Origin: Chloroflexota bacterium
GTDB lineage: Bacteria; Chloroflexota; UBA11872; UBA12225
Length of the DNA stretch: 41,408 nucleotides
Assembly (NCBI GenBank): GCA_947446285.1
Contig: CANFGH010000017.1
Coordinates: forward strand, 1-41,408
Direction: 5' to 3'
The position numbers and the translations under genes were made by a program. The notes beneath the pieces were generated by a model. That model saw only the letters and a list, made by a program, of their open reading frames with translations, was not told the origin of the DNA and ran no database searches. Shown here piece by piece: positions 1 through 8,997 of the stretch (its first letter is position 1; every line of letters begins with the position of its first letter).

Positions 1-118
1 CAATCCGGGCGACAAGGGCGTCCCAAGGGACGACGGCGAGCATCTCCTCGAGGAAGGCTTGCCGGCGCGTGCGCTTGGTGGATCGTTCGAAACCGTTCGC
101 GAGGCTCAACTGGTTCAT
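1..118 (-). mobile_element. IS5-like transposase, N-terminal part, cut by window edge
   Basis: Reading the minus strand from the ATG at 118-116 gives an open frame that begins MNQLSLANGFERSTK and continues through KRTRRQAFLEEM to VVPWDALVARI before the window ends. This matches the start of IS5-family DDE transposases, which open with a short lead, a K(K/R)TRR..FL.EM motif and a VVPW..L stretch. The catalytic residues lie outside the window, so whether the copy is intact is unknown. The terminal inverted repeat should lie between about 119 and 270, but I could not identify it with confidence. The family call is from residue pattern only. Confidence 0.75.
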
Positions 119-274
119 GCCACCATGATTCCCGGTCAGGCCCCACCGCCGCTACCTTTTGCAATCAATCCCCAGCAGGTACCGGTAACCAGTGTGTTGT
201 CCCCTAAAACGGCCGTATACTCAAGAGAGTGACGTTCCGGCGGGCCGGTCGTCCGAATACGGGGTGCAGGGCTG

Positions 275-799
275 ATGGCTGATAGCGATGGCCTGGCGGC
301 GGAACCGGTCGGCGTGGCTCGCGCGCGAACTGAAGGCGGGATGCGCCAGCGGATTGGAAACGGCCACCGTCCTGCGCCGATGAGATCAGCACCCGAGGTT
401 CGACGCGCCTTGGCGCCGATTGAGTTCACATTTGACCTTCGTGAGACACCTCCGGAAAAGGTTCTTGGCCGCCTGTTTGCAGGACTCGACCGCATTTCTG
501 GGGACGTGACCTTGCTTGTGCTATTGCGAGACACGCCCGAATTGGTCGGGGTGACTGCAAATGCATTCCATCTTCTCCGGACGAGGGGGTACGCGTCCGA
601 CATGTCTCGCCTGCCGAGCGGTGGGCAACGATTGACGATCCGCCCTCGTAATCGGCGCGTTGACGCTGGCGCTGCTCCTGCAAGCGATGTGGCCGAACAT
701 GATTACGTTCCAGCTCCAACCTCAGCCAGCGATGCTAGTGCGTTCGAAACAGCGGTCCCTTCGCAGTTTGATGATGGGGTCGCTGGGCCAATCGCCTAG
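275..799 (+). CDS. DUF2249-like (TusA/SirA-fold) domain protein
   Basis: The product is 174 residues. Residues about 50-125 carry the recognisable part: a FDLRETPP opening, a helix (KVLGRLFAGLDRI), a strand GDVTLLVLLRD, then LLRTRGY and a final strand QRLTIRPR. This resembles DUF2249 domains, small TusA/SirA-like folds often fused to or found beside redox and hemerythrin proteins. The N-terminal 45 and C-terminal 45 residues look disordered. The start is uncertain: ATG at 275 has only a weak purine stretch before it, and ATGs at 341 or 380 would still keep the whole domain. Function unknown. It is transcribed away from the IS5-like fragment and convergently with queG. Confidence 0.6.
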   Translation: MADSDGLAAEPVGVARARTEGGMRQRIGNGHRPAPMRSAPEVRRALAPIEFTFDLRETPPEKVLGRLFAGLDRISGDVTLLVLLRDTPELVGVTANAFHLLRTRGYASDMSRLPSGGQRLTIRPRNRRVDAGAAPASDVAEHDYVPAPTSASDASAFETAVPSQFDDGVAGPIA

Positions 800-836
800 C
801 CGCATCGTCCAACATGTTCATAATCGGGCGATCCTT

Positions 837-2015
837 CTAACGCAGTCTCTGCGTCGATGCCATCGCCAGGGCCGCTTCCAGTTCTGATGCGTGCCCGACA
901 CCCGCTTCGTCGAGGCACGAACCTTCCTCAACGGCCTTCGATGCGCTTTCGAGTCCATTGCGGGCTTCACGGCCTCCGATGCGGCCTAGGGCCCAGGCGG
1001 CGTGGCCTCTGATTATTGGGTCGGTCGACGGGTTGTGCAGGAGGGAAAGAAGCGGCCCGACCGATGACGGATCACGCACGTTTCCGAGGGCGACGCAGGC
1101 ATTTCGGATGAGGCCGCGATGTTTGGTGCGTGTCACTGCGGATCCGCGGTAGCGGGCACGGAACTGTTGGTTATCCATTGCCAACAGTTGGTGAAGTGCC
1201 GGAAATGCATCATCATCTTGGTATGCACGGAGGGAGGCGAGACGCCCTTCAATCGCCCGGCGGTTCACTGGACAGATTTCCTGGCAGTCGTCGCAACCGA
1301 AAATCCAGTCGCCAAACAGATGGCGGAGTTCCAAGGGAATGCTGCCTCGGTTCTCAATGGTGTGGAAACTGATGCATGTAGGGGCATCGAGAACACCCGG
1401 TGCGACAAGTGCCCCGGTCGGGCACGCGGATATGCATCGGGTACACGACCCGCAGGACTTTCCAAGGGGCGCGTCGGGCTCAAGTTCGACATCGACGAGG
1501 ATTGTGGTGAGCAACGTGAATGATCCGACACCGGGCGTGAGGATCATGGTGTTCTTGCCGAACCAACCTGTTCCTGCCCGTTCGGCGACGGCGCGTTCCG
1601 CAAGCGGGCTCGAGTCGACGAATATCCGTGCCCGGACCGGCTGGGCACAGGCACGGATCAGGTCATCGCGAACCTGAATTGTCAGATCCTTCAGGACGTC
1701 GTGATAGTCGCTACCCCATGCATAGCGCGCGATGCGACCACGGGGGTTGCCTGGCACTGACGGTGGTCGTTCGCGAACTCCTAGGTAACTGATCCCGAGC
1801 GATATGAATGACTTCGCGCCTAGGAGCAACCTCTGAGGCGTAGTTGCGAGATCGATTCGTTCATGGGTCACCCAAGGTATGCCGTCAAGGTGGCCCGAAG
1901 CGAGCCTCGAGTGCATGGTCCGCGCCGCGTCGACAAGTGGCGCGGCGTCGGCAATTCGCACGACATCGAACCCATGTCCGTGGGCGATTTCCTTGAGCCT
2001 TGAGGAGAGGGTCAT
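837..2015 (-). CDS. queG: Epoxyqueuosine reductase QueG
   Basis: QueG catalyses the last step of queuosine synthesis, reducing epoxyqueuosine in the tRNA wobble position to queuosine with cobalamin and two [4Fe-4S] clusters. The 392-residue product starts at MTLSSRLKEIA. It has the QueG N-terminal region with RYAWGSDYHDVLK, the conserved VDSSPLAERAVAERAGTGWFG stretch (two halves read separately), and two ferredoxin-type cysteine sets, CGSCTRCISACPTGA and CDDCQEICPVN. The C-terminal about 90 residues contain the HEAT-like repeat seen in full-length QueG (GHAAWALGRIGG). The ATG at 2015 was preferred over the longer frame to 2114 because family homology begins there. No other queuosine gene is in the window. 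Confidence 0.93.
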   Translation of the reverse strand: MTLSSRLKEIAHGHGFDVVRIADAAPLVDAARTMHSRLASGHLDGIPWVTHERIDLATTPQRLLLGAKSFISLGISYLGVRERPPSVPGNPRGRIARYAWGSDYHDVLKDLTIQVRDDLIRACAQPVRARIFVDSSPLAERAVAERAGTGWFGKNTMILTPGVGSFTLLTTILVDVELEPDAPLGKSCGSCTRCISACPTGALVAPGVLDAPTCISFHTIENRGSIPLELRHLFGDWIFGCDDCQEICPVNRRAIEGRLASLRAYQDDDAFPALHQLLAMDNQQFRARYRGSAVTRTKHRGLIRNACVALGNVRDPSSVGPLLSLLHNPSTDPIIRGHAAWALGRIGGREARNGLESASKAVEEGSCLDEAGVGHASELEAALAMASTQRLR

Positions 2016-2164
2016 TTGAGTGCCTTCGTCTCGAGTTGGAGCACGGTCATCGCTTCTGGTGCCACCGGAGAGTTGCCAGCCATGCCCGTCGACGGTGGTA
2101 CGATAGCGGCCCAAGCAGTCCGTCCATCAGGTAGAGGCCTCGTCCTGCAAGGAGTATCACGAAC

Positions 2165-3043
2165 ATGCGTGTTGTTCAGTTTCATCGGCCGGGTCACGGG
2201 CCACGAACGGGAGTCGTTCGAGACGGCACCGTCTACGATGTGACCGCAGAGGCTGGAGATGCCTTGTCGCTACTTCTGGCGCACCACGCCGGAGCACCTG
2301 CCCCCCGGGGAGTCCCGGCTGGAACCCTCGCAGCGCTCGATGTCGCACCTCACGAGGATGTGGCACATCTCTTGATGCCCGTCTTCCCTTCGGAAGTATG
2401 GGGTGCCGGCGTTACCTATAAGAAGTCTGCCGAGTTTCGTGACGAAGACGCGACCAGTTCCAAGGGCATCTACGACCAGGTGTACGTGGCGGCCCGGCCC
2501 GAACTCTTCTATAAGGGGCGTGCGGTTCACTGTGCGGGTCCCAACGGCGCTGGGGGCATTCGCGTCGACAGCGATTTCACCGCGCCGGAACCTGAACTGG
2601 CAATCGTTGTGGCCGCGAATGGCGACATTCTCGGATACACGCTTTGCGACGATGTTTCTGCTTGGGACATCGAACGGGCAAACCCGCTCTACCTGCCTCA
2701 ATCGAAAATCTTCCGTGGATGCGTCGTGATCGGTCCGACGATTGTGACCCCGGAAGAGATTACAGACCCGGCATCGATTGTCATCCGGGCGACGATTACC
2801 CGTGGTCAGACCGTGATCTTTGACGACCATTGCGGCGTCGATCGGATGAAGCGCACACTGCCGGAACTGGTCCATTTCCTTCGGCTGAACAACCCGATCC
2901 AAGATGGGACCGTGTTGACGACGGGGACAGGGATCATCGTCACCCAGGAACAGGCCCTTCACGAACACGACATCGTGACCCTCGACGCGCCCGTGATTGG
3001 CACGCTGCGCCACACGATGCATAAGTTGCCGCTCGACGCCTGA
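2165..3043 (+). CDS. Fumarylacetoacetate hydrolase (FAH) family enzyme
   Basis: The 292-residue protein has the FAH fold: a short N-terminal domain (1-75), then a catalytic domain starting at WGAGVTYKKSAEFR. The metal-binding acidic cluster is visible in APEPELAIVV (E-x-E), and later in GYTLCDDVSAWDIE (D). FAH enzymes cleave or dehydrate 2-oxo acids with Mg2+. The WGAGVTY..S...R...  and RPELFYKG arrangement resembles 2-keto-3-deoxy-acid dehydratases of this superfamily (KdaD-like) more than true fumarylacetoacetase, but the substrate cannot be settled by eye. It is divergent from queG with a gap of about 150 bases that should hold both promoters. Confidence 0.85.
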   Translation: MRVVQFHRPGHGPRTGVVRDGTVYDVTAEAGDALSLLLAHHAGAPAPRGVPAGTLAALDVAPHEDVAHLLMPVFPSEVWGAGVTYKKSAEFRDEDATSSKGIYDQVYVAARPELFYKGRAVHCAGPNGAGGIRVDSDFTAPEPELAIVVAANGDILGYTLCDDVSAWDIERANPLYLPQSKIFRGCVVIGPTIVTPEEITDPASIVIRATITRGQTVIFDDHCGVDRMKRTLPELVHFLRLNNPIQDGTVLTTGTGIIVTQEQALHEHDIVTLDAPVIGTLRHTMHKLPLDA

Positions 3044-3068
3044 TACCGCGTAAGTTCGCTCCCCTCGT

Positions 3069-4007
3069 CTACCTCAGTTCCGCGTGGTGCCATGAGCGCC
3101 ACCACTGGTAGGCGAGCGGGATGCCTCGCGCGGCGGGGTACTCAGGCTCGTATCCAATCAATTTCCGGGCCTTGGTGAGATCCGCTACATATCGACTGAT
3201 CTCACCGACCCTGATCGTTCCCAACGTGAAGTTAGGGGTGACCCCAGCTGCCTCGGCTACTAGGTTGGCTGCTTCAAGGAGGGTGGTCCCGTTCCCGGTG
3301 CCGAGATTGATTGCGTTTCCAGATACCGATTCCGGAGAGGTCGCCAACTTGGAGATTGCCCTGGACACTCCCTCAACCGCATCGTCAATGTAGGTGAAAT
3401 CGAAGGCCTTTGATGGACCGAATATTGTCATCGGATCGCCCCGGGGGACCCGGTCGCACAGTAACGGGATGAACCGTCCGTTCCGTTCGAGGTCATCGAA
3501 TCTGCCATAGACGTTGCTGAACCGGATAATGATGAATGGGAGTGAGAAGCACCTGCCAAAGCTGCGGATTAGCGCCTCGTCGGCAAGCTTGGCCGCCGCG
3601 TACGGACTTGCTGCACCTTCTAGACGAACAGTGTCTTCCGCAACGGGCACCACGGCCTGTTCGCCGTAGACCTCACGCGAACTTCCGTAGATGACCGGGG
3701 TACCCGTCGCTCGACAGAACTCGAGAACGCGATGCGTTACGGTGTAGTTTTCCAAGGCATTGAGGGGACGCTCTACCGACTCGTGGACTTTGGCGCGGGC
3801 CGCGAGGTGCACGACAACGTCGGCTTTCCCCCACAACTTCGCATCGGGCGGTGCTGAAGAGCAAAGATCTTCGATGTGAGTGGGAATGGCATCGGTCCAC
3901 GGATTTGGTGATCGGTCCACTCCAAGGACCTCAGTGCCATCCGCAATCAGGCGCAAAGCCAGACTTGTCCCGATAAGGCCACTGGAACCCGTGATGATCA
4001 CTCTCAT
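3069..4007 (-). CDS. NAD-dependent epimerase/dehydratase (extended SDR)
   Basis: The product is 312 residues from the ATG at 4007. It opens with the Rossmann motif MRVIITGSSGLIGTS and has the SDR active site: a serine/threonine region at IYGSSREVYGE and the catalytic YxxxK in SPYAAAKLADE. Later segments (RFSNVYGRFDD, FDFTYIDDAVEG, NLGTGNG, IGYEPEY) match UDP-glucose 4-epimerase-like sugar-nucleotide epimerases. It probably supplies an activated sugar for surface glycans such as those built by the glycosyltransferases elsewhere in this window. The chosen start has a GAGG sequence about 8 bases upstream. The longer frame to 4043 adds only residues outside the fold. Confidence 0.88.
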   Translation of the reverse strand: MRVIITGSSGLIGTSLALRLIADGTEVLGVDRSPNPWTDAIPTHIEDLCSSAPPDAKLWGKADVVVHLAARAKVHESVERPLNALENYTVTHRVLEFCRATGTPVIYGSSREVYGEQAVVPVAEDTVRLEGAASPYAAAKLADEALIRSFGRCFSLPFIIIRFSNVYGRFDDLERNGRFIPLLCDRVPRGDPMTIFGPSKAFDFTYIDDAVEGVSRAISKLATSPESVSGNAINLGTGNGTTLLEAANLVAEAAGVTPNFTLGTIRVGEISRYVADLTKARKLIGYEPEYPAARGIPLAYQWWRSWHHAELR

Positions 4008-4148
4008 TAAGCGTGCCTCGCGCCCGGCGTTGTAGTGGGTCACCGACCGGGTGACCAGACGTGACCTTCGTTGTGTGAATTTGACCGTGCCGCTCGTGAT
4101 CGAACCACGCCATGGAACCTGATTTCAGAGGGTCGGTGGCACTGGGAT

Positions 4149-4160
4149 CTGACTAGTCAG
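4149..4160. repeat. Perfect 12-bp palindrome in epimerase upstream region
   Basis: CTGACTAGTCAG reads the same on both strands. It sits about 140 bases upstream of the epimerase start, in a 250-base stretch without a gene. It could be an operator half-site pair, but nothing else supports a regulatory role. Confidence 0.3.
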
Positions 4161-4259
4161 GTTTGAATCGCATGCCCCAAAGGGTACTGCGTCGCGGCGT
4201 GAACCCGGTAGAGATGGCGCGTAGGCAGCCGTTCATCAGTGCAACTCGACCGGTCTTCT

Positions 4260-4478
4260 TTATAACGGCGCCTCAAGCAACCAGTCGGCAAGGCGCATCA
4301 GTCTGGATGCAATCCAGATCACGACCCCGAAGGAAAGGATTGCCGCGTAGGCGGCAAGTTTTGGACCGACGGTTTCGGACCAGAACGGTGGGGCAATCAG
4401 GAAGATCACGAGTGCCGCAAGGGAACAACCGGCGATTGCCGTGAAAACCAGAACCATCGAGGCGAGAACGCGGAACAT
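4260..4478 (-). CDS. Small two-helix membrane protein
   Basis: From the ATG at 4478 the product is 72 residues with two hydrophobic stretches, VLASMVLVFTAIAGCSLAAL extending to VIFLI, and LAAYAAILSFGVVIWIA, separated by a short loop (APPFWSETVGPK). It ends in RLADWLLEAPL. The length, hydrophobicity and single open frame support a real inner-membrane protein, but no family is recognised. It lies between the epimerase and a YggU-like gene and is not clearly in an operon with either. Confidence 0.5.
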   Translation of the reverse strand: MFRVLASMVLVFTAIAGCSLAALVIFLIAPPFWSETVGPKLAAYAAILSFGVVIWIASRLMRLADWLLEAPL

Positions 4479-4596
4479 GGTTAGCGAGTGTATCGGCGAA
4501 CGTGATGGATGATGGCCATGGTTTGGCGCCATTGGTGATGCCAGTATCAGAGATGGTGTTCGTGGTTGTCACTGACTCGAAGCGTATGATCGGCCG

Positions 4597-4941
4597 ATGG
4601 GGCGCAAACCATTGGTTCGACCGGGGCATCGACTTCCGGACCAAGAAGTCGGGTGTGAGTTGGCGGTCTTTGCCGTTCCGCGGTCTTCCAGGACAGAGGT
4701 CGCTGGGATGCACCGGGATGCACTCAGGATTCGTGTGGCGGCCCCACCAGACGAGGGAGCCGCAAACGAAGCAATCATGAGGTTCGTCGCCGACAGCTTG
4801 GGGATATCGATCAGCGATGTTTCAGTGGTCAGTGGCGCAACTGGGAGGCGGAAGCGTCTCTTAGTGTCTGGGGTGGATCGCGTGTCGGCGATGAGCCGCC
4901 TGCTTCCTGACCCCGACCTGATCGTGACGCGGACCCCGTAA
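4597..4941 (+). CDS. DUF167 / YggU family protein
   Basis: The 114-residue product shows the DUF167 (UPF0235, YggU) pattern: a basic VPRSSRTEVAG segment, then LRIRVAAPPDEGAANEAI, and VSVVSGATGRRKRLLVSGV. The family is a small conserved alpha/beta fold of unknown molecular role. The first 25 residues look extra relative to the about 95-residue family norm, so a later start is possible, though I see no better-placed ATG. It is convergent with the acidic hypothetical gene that follows. Confidence 0.8.
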   Translation: MGRKPLVRPGHRLPDQEVGCELAVFAVPRSSRTEVAGMHRDALRIRVAAPPDEGAANEAIMRFVADSLGISISDVSVVSGATGRRKRLLVSGVDRVSAMSRLLPDPDLIVTRTP

Positions 4942-4948
4942 CACTGGG

Positions 4949-5557
4949 TTAGTCGATCACTGGATACGGTTGGTACCAGTGTTCGGCCTCGTTATTACTC
5001 TCGCGGTCAAGGCGTGCGACGGCCCCCCTCGCGGTGGCTTCGGAGCTATAGACGCCGACGAGAGAATCACTCTCCCTAAGGGTCCCTTCGGGGTCGTTCC
5101 AAGCCGCCGACCGGAAGACCACCCATACCTGGCCGGTTACCGGATCTAGCTGACCCCGAAAGCCGGAGCCTTCATCACCTTCGTCGTCTTCGATGTCATC
5201 GTCGGCGACATCGTCTTCGATAGTCACGGGTGCCCCGATGAAGGCACTCATTTCCTGTTCACGGCGCAAAGAATCACGTCGACGCTTCTGCCGTTCACGT
5301 ATGGAAACCACCGTACCCGGAACGCTGAGTACTTCGGATGACGCATTTTCATCAGCCGGTGCTTGATGATCAGCATCACCCCGATCCGTCACTCCTGGGA
5401 TTTGGGGCTCGCCAATTTCGGGTGTACTGGCTTCTTTCGAAGTGGAAGGGTCTGTGTCGCCGGAAGCACGGCGCCGGCGGAAGAGGTCTCGAGGTTGCAT
5501 TTCCCAAGACGCTACCACGCGCTTGGCGTCGTTGCCGACGTCCGTTGATTTTGGCAT
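4949..5557 (-). CDS. Hypothetical protein, charged linker plus C-terminal domain
   Basis: From the ATG at 5557 (MPKSTDVGN) the product is 202 residues. The first about 140 are low-complexity and charged, including RRRRAS, RERQKRRRDSLRREQE and an acidic run (DDVADDDIEDDEGDEG). The last 60 form a compact-looking domain with aromatic residues (VWVVFRSAAWNDPEG, VGVYSSEATARGAVARL, EHWYQPYPVID) that resembles the small DUF-type domains of annotated hypotheticals. The longer frame to 5623 would overlap the divergent methyltransferase start, so the shorter start is favoured. No function is recognised. Confidence 0.6.
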   Translation of the reverse strand: MPKSTDVGNDAKRVVASWEMQPRDLFRRRRASGDTDPSTSKEASTPEIGEPQIPGVTDRGDADHQAPADENASSEVLSVPGTVVSIRERQKRRRDSLRREQEMSAFIGAPVTIEDDVADDDIEDDEGDEGSGFRGQLDPVTGQVWVVFRSAAWNDPEGTLRESDSLVGVYSSEATARGAVARLDRESNNEAEHWYQPYPVID

Positions 5558-5604
5558 GTTAGTAGCATCCCGGTTGTGGATGATTTCCGGTGGATTGACT
5601 AAGG

Positions 5605-6480
5605 ATGGATGCGATGAACTCAATGCCTGGGGAACGGTTGCCAGCCCTTGTTGTCCGTAATGCTGACGCGGTCGTCCGGCAAGCGCGTGAACGGTGGCGC
5701 GCCCTCGGCGAGGTCAATGCGCTCTTTACCCGCCCGTGGATTGGACTGGATACACATGGGGCGCGTGAAAGGATTGATCGGGACGGATTGCTGGCGAGGT
5801 TCGCGGGTCCCGATCTTGCAGGGCGACGAGTGTTGCTCATCGGCGGTGGTGGCGGACAGCAGTCAATCGCCTTCGGTTTGCTTGGAGCCTCGGTGACTGT
5901 AGTCGATTTCGATGAGGGACAACTGGAACGCGACCGCCAAACCTGGTCCGCGCGATTGCTGCCCCCGGACGGACTTCGAACACTTCAGTCTGACATGCGC
6001 GCGCTAGGCTCCTGCGCCTTGGATGCCGGTTCTTTCGATCTAGTCTGGCACCCGTACTCAATCAACTTCGTGCCCGATTGTCATCCAGTCATCTTGGCCT
6101 CGGGCAGGTTGCTTGCACGCGGAGGCGTCTATCGATTGCAGGCGGCAAACCCATTCGTACTCGGGATGCACATGTCTGACCAGAATGGTGATGGGTACGT
6201 TCGGCGAGGCGTCTATCGGGATGGAGAGGCAGTCCAGTCACCGGACCCTGGATGGGTCTACGACAGGTCAGTCGCCTCGCACTCAGTGCCGGAGCCGATT
6301 GAATTTCGACATACGCTGGCAACCGTGGTGAACTCATGCATTGGAGCGGGGTTGGGGATCATCCATTTTGAGGATGCGATCGATGTACCCCGCGATCCGG
6401 GCGCCGAACCAGGCACGTGGGACCATTTCTGCTCGGTTAACCCACCTTGGTTCGCAGTTTGGGCGCGTCGCCAAGACTGA
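5605..6480 (+). CDS. Class I SAM-dependent methyltransferase
   Basis: The 291-residue product has a Rossmann-type methyltransferase core at about 65-185: motif I VLLIGGGGGQQSIA, motif II acidic strand TVVDFDEGQL, LQSDMRAL, and the post-motif FDLVWHPYSINFVPD. The C-terminal third (FRHTLATVVNS, WDHFCSVNPPWFAVWAR) resembles small-molecule methyltransferases of the UbiE/MenG-like superfamily. The substrate is unknown. It is divergent from the acidic hypothetical; the MDAM start and the internal ATG six codons later are both possible. Confidence 0.8.
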   Translation: MDAMNSMPGERLPALVVRNADAVVRQARERWRALGEVNALFTRPWIGLDTHGARERIDRDGLLARFAGPDLAGRRVLLIGGGGGQQSIAFGLLGASVTVVDFDEGQLERDRQTWSARLLPPDGLRTLQSDMRALGSCALDAGSFDLVWHPYSINFVPDCHPVILASGRLLARGGVYRLQAANPFVLGMHMSDQNGDGYVRRGVYRDGEAVQSPDPGWVYDRSVASHSVPEPIEFRHTLATVVNSCIGAGLGIIHFEDAIDVPRDPGAEPGTWDHFCSVNPPWFAVWARRQD

Positions 6481-6510
6481 TTTGGGTGTTTGGGAACCAC
6501 GACCCGCCGC

Positions 6511-7887
6511 TCAGTCTGCGTTGAGGTCGATCCCAAGCCTCGCCGCGATCCGGTGGCGGGCAACGTCTGCGCTTGCCATCGTGTCCTTGAGGTTCAGAGT
6601 GGAGAGTGTCCCGTTTCGAACCACTCGGTGGCCATCGACCCACACATGCCTGACATCCGTGGCGCGTGTCCCATAGACTAGGCGTGTGTAAATGCTGCCC
6701 CCCCCACTTGATGCTGGCGCATCCGAAGTGATCGCCACGAGATCGGCCACCTTTCCAACCTCGATGCTGCCGATGCGGTCTGACAACCCCAGAGCTCTCG
6801 CGCCGGCAATGGTCGCGAGTTCGAAGACGGCGATGGCATCAACCACTCCGGGCCCATTTGCCATCGAGGCAAGGAGTCCGGCAAGCCGGAGCTCCTGCCA
6901 TGCATCGAGGTGGTTGCTACACGCTGCGCCGTCTGAGCCAAGGGCGACGTTCACGCCAGCATCTCGATAGGCCTTGAGGGGAATTACTCCACTCCCGAGT
7001 TTCATGTTGCTTGACGGGCAGTGCACCACGTGCGTGCCGTCAGAGGCCATCATGAGCGTCTCTTCGGCTTCCGGCCACACCCCATGGGCAAGGACAGTGC
7101 CCGGACCGCGGATGCCCATTGACCGGAGGGTTGCGATGTTCGGTTGCCCGTACGCTTTACGGACAATCGCGGCCTCGTCGGGTTGCTCACTGGCGTGCGT
7201 GTGAATGACCATCCCGCTTCGACGTGATCGTTCGGCGACGCCTCGAAGTGCTTCGGGCGTACAGGACAGGACAAACCGAGGACAGTAGGCGTACCTGAGT
7301 CGTCCCCCGGAAACGCCATGCCACCGATCTGCCAGACGGTCGCTCTCGGCAAGTGAATGGCCGGTGGTTTCGGCGAGCGACCCGGGTATGTCGTCGCCGG
7401 TGTCCATGACCGCCTTTCCTCCGGTGTACCGGATGCCGGTGTGTTTGGCGGCTTGGAAGAGTGCATCAGTGTGGTGGACCGTGCCCATGTCCAGGACGCT
7501 CGTCGTGCCACCGAGCAGCAATTCTGCAATACCGAGATTTGCTGAAGCCTGCAACGTTTCCGGGTCATGTGCACCCTCGAGAGGCCAGATGCGTTCGCGC
7601 AACCAACGAAGGAGCGGGCGCGCTTCCGACAGTCCCCGGAACAGCGTCTGGCACAGGTGAACGTGAGCCTGAATCAGGCCGGGAACGATGATCAGACCAG
7701 AGGCATCGAAGTCCGCAGTGCCGTCGATCGGTGCTCCAGGGTCGAGGACGGAACGTATTCGCCCGTCGGTTCCGATGTGGAGGTCGCGGTTCCCGACCGT
7801 TCGATCCCGGTCCATAGTCACCACTCGGGCGCCTCGGATCACCGTGCCATTCGGTCCGGAAACTTCTGCGGATGTGATCGTGTCCAT
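6511..7887 (-). CDS. Amidohydrolase-superfamily deaminase (TrzN/MtaD-like)
   Basis: This is a metal-dependent amidohydrolase of the ATZ/TRZ, SAH/5'-deoxyadenosine deaminase group. The 458-residue frame from the ATG at 7887 contains the metal ligands in order: HVH (IQAHVHLCQTLFRG), His in VIHTHASEQPDE, His in VLAHGVW, and the final Asp in ALGSDGAACSNH. NLG(I)AELLLGGTTSVLDMG and the C-terminal EVGKVADLV are typical. The likely reaction is deamination of a purine or triazine-like heterocycle. An earlier ATG at 7941 (MGIWGRV) is possible; MDTITSAE was chosen because the beta-sandwich begins just after. It is divergent from the TauE-like exporter. Confidence 0.88.
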   Translation of the reverse strand: MDTITSAEVSGPNGTVIRGARVVTMDRDRTVGNRDLHIGTDGRIRSVLDPGAPIDGTADFDASGLIIVPGLIQAHVHLCQTLFRGLSEARPLLRWLRERIWPLEGAHDPETLQASANLGIAELLLGGTTSVLDMGTVHHTDALFQAAKHTGIRYTGGKAVMDTGDDIPGSLAETTGHSLAESDRLADRWHGVSGGRLRYAYCPRFVLSCTPEALRGVAERSRRSGMVIHTHASEQPDEAAIVRKAYGQPNIATLRSMGIRGPGTVLAHGVWPEAEETLMMASDGTHVVHCPSSNMKLGSGVIPLKAYRDAGVNVALGSDGAACSNHLDAWQELRLAGLLASMANGPGVVDAIAVFELATIAGARALGLSDRIGSIEVGKVADLVAITSDAPASSGGGSIYTRLVYGTRATDVRHVWVDGHRVVRNGTLSTLNLKDTMASADVARHRIAARLGIDLNAD

Positions 7888-8143
7888 GATGCCCTGCCCG
7901 GGGAACGATACGTCATCTTTCACGCGACCCCATATGCCCATGGACGACCCCGCACAGGTCCATATGGATTCGAGTGATTGTTGACCTCGACTTGAAGGGG
8001 AATGGGAGCGTACTGGCGTCCGCCCGTGGTGACACACCACCAGGGTGAGATGTCACGATCCGGATCCGGTGACCGATACACTGCCGTCGCCGGCGTATCC
8101 GACGACGTCGGTCAAATCCTGAATTCCCGGGGCAACGATCACC

Positions 8144-8947
8144 ATGCCAGAGATGACGACCGCCGACCTGCTTGCATTCACGCTACTGTTCTGTGCGGCT
8201 GGCCTCGGTGGCGCCTTGAACGCGGTTGCAGGTGGCGGGACATTCATTACCCTTCCATGCCTGATTTTCACCGGCGTCCCACCGATCTTCGCAAATACGA
8301 CCAGCACGATGGCCTTGTGGCCGGGTTCGGTCAGCAGTGTGGCCGCCTATCGTAAGGAAATTGCCGGTCTCAGGAACCTTGGGCTGCTGGCGGTTCCTTC
8401 AGTCCTCGGTGGGCTCGCGGGGGCAGTCTTGCTGCTTCGTACTCCCGAAGACACTTTCGTGCGCCTGGTGCCGTGGCTTCTCCTGGGGGCAACGATCCTC
8501 TTCACTTTCGGATCGAGGCTGACCCGCAGCCTTCGTGCCCGCCTGACGATGGGTTCCCCGGACGGCGTCCGCGGCGTCCTGCTCGTTGGCGCACTGCAAA
8601 TCGTCATCGCGATCTATGGTGGCTACTTTGGTGGTGGCATCGGAATCCTGATGCTCGCGTCATTCGTGCTGATGGGCATGGAGAACATTCATGAGATGAA
8701 TGCCCTGAAGACGATTCTTGCAAGCTGCATCAATGGGGTCGCGATGATCACGTTCGTCTGGAACGGCTCAGTGCTCTGGCCCCAGGCCGCGGTGATGATC
8801 GTTGGGGGGATCGCTGGGGGTTACGGCGGAGCACACTTTGCACAGCGCATTGCTCCCGCGCGGGTCCGGACATTCGTCACGGTGGTCGCCAGCACGATGA
8901 CCGTGTACTTCTTTGTCAGGACCTACCTGTTGCCGTACTGGGCGTGA
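8144..8947 (+). CDS. TSUP family membrane transporter (TauE/SafE-like)
   Basis: The 267-residue protein has about eight hydrophobic segments and the duplicated TSUP signature: GLGGALNAVAGGGTFITLP in the first half and YGGYFGGGIGILMLASFVL in the second, with NALKTILASCINGVAM. TSUP proteins export sulfite, sulfoacetate or related organic anions across the cytoplasmic membrane. Downstream on the other strand lie a sulfite-oxidase-fold protein and a ThDP enzyme, so a role in sulfur-compound export is plausible but inferred from proximity only. ATG 8144 has no strong Shine-Dalgarno; ATG 8153 is an alternative. Confidence 0.88.
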   Translation: MPEMTTADLLAFTLLFCAAGLGGALNAVAGGGTFITLPCLIFTGVPPIFANTTSTMALWPGSVSSVAAYRKEIAGLRNLGLLAVPSVLGGLAGAVLLLRTPEDTFVRLVPWLLLGATILFTFGSRLTRSLRARLTMGSPDGVRGVLLVGALQIVIAIYGGYFGGGIGILMLASFVLMGMENIHEMNALKTILASCINGVAMITFVWNGSVLWPQAAVMIVGGIAGGYGGAHFAQRIAPARVRTFVTVVASTMTVYFFVRTYLLPYWA

Positions 8948-8997
8948 CCCCTGTCCAGCCACTGGTGGGGGTTCCACTGGTGGCTCGACACCCATCG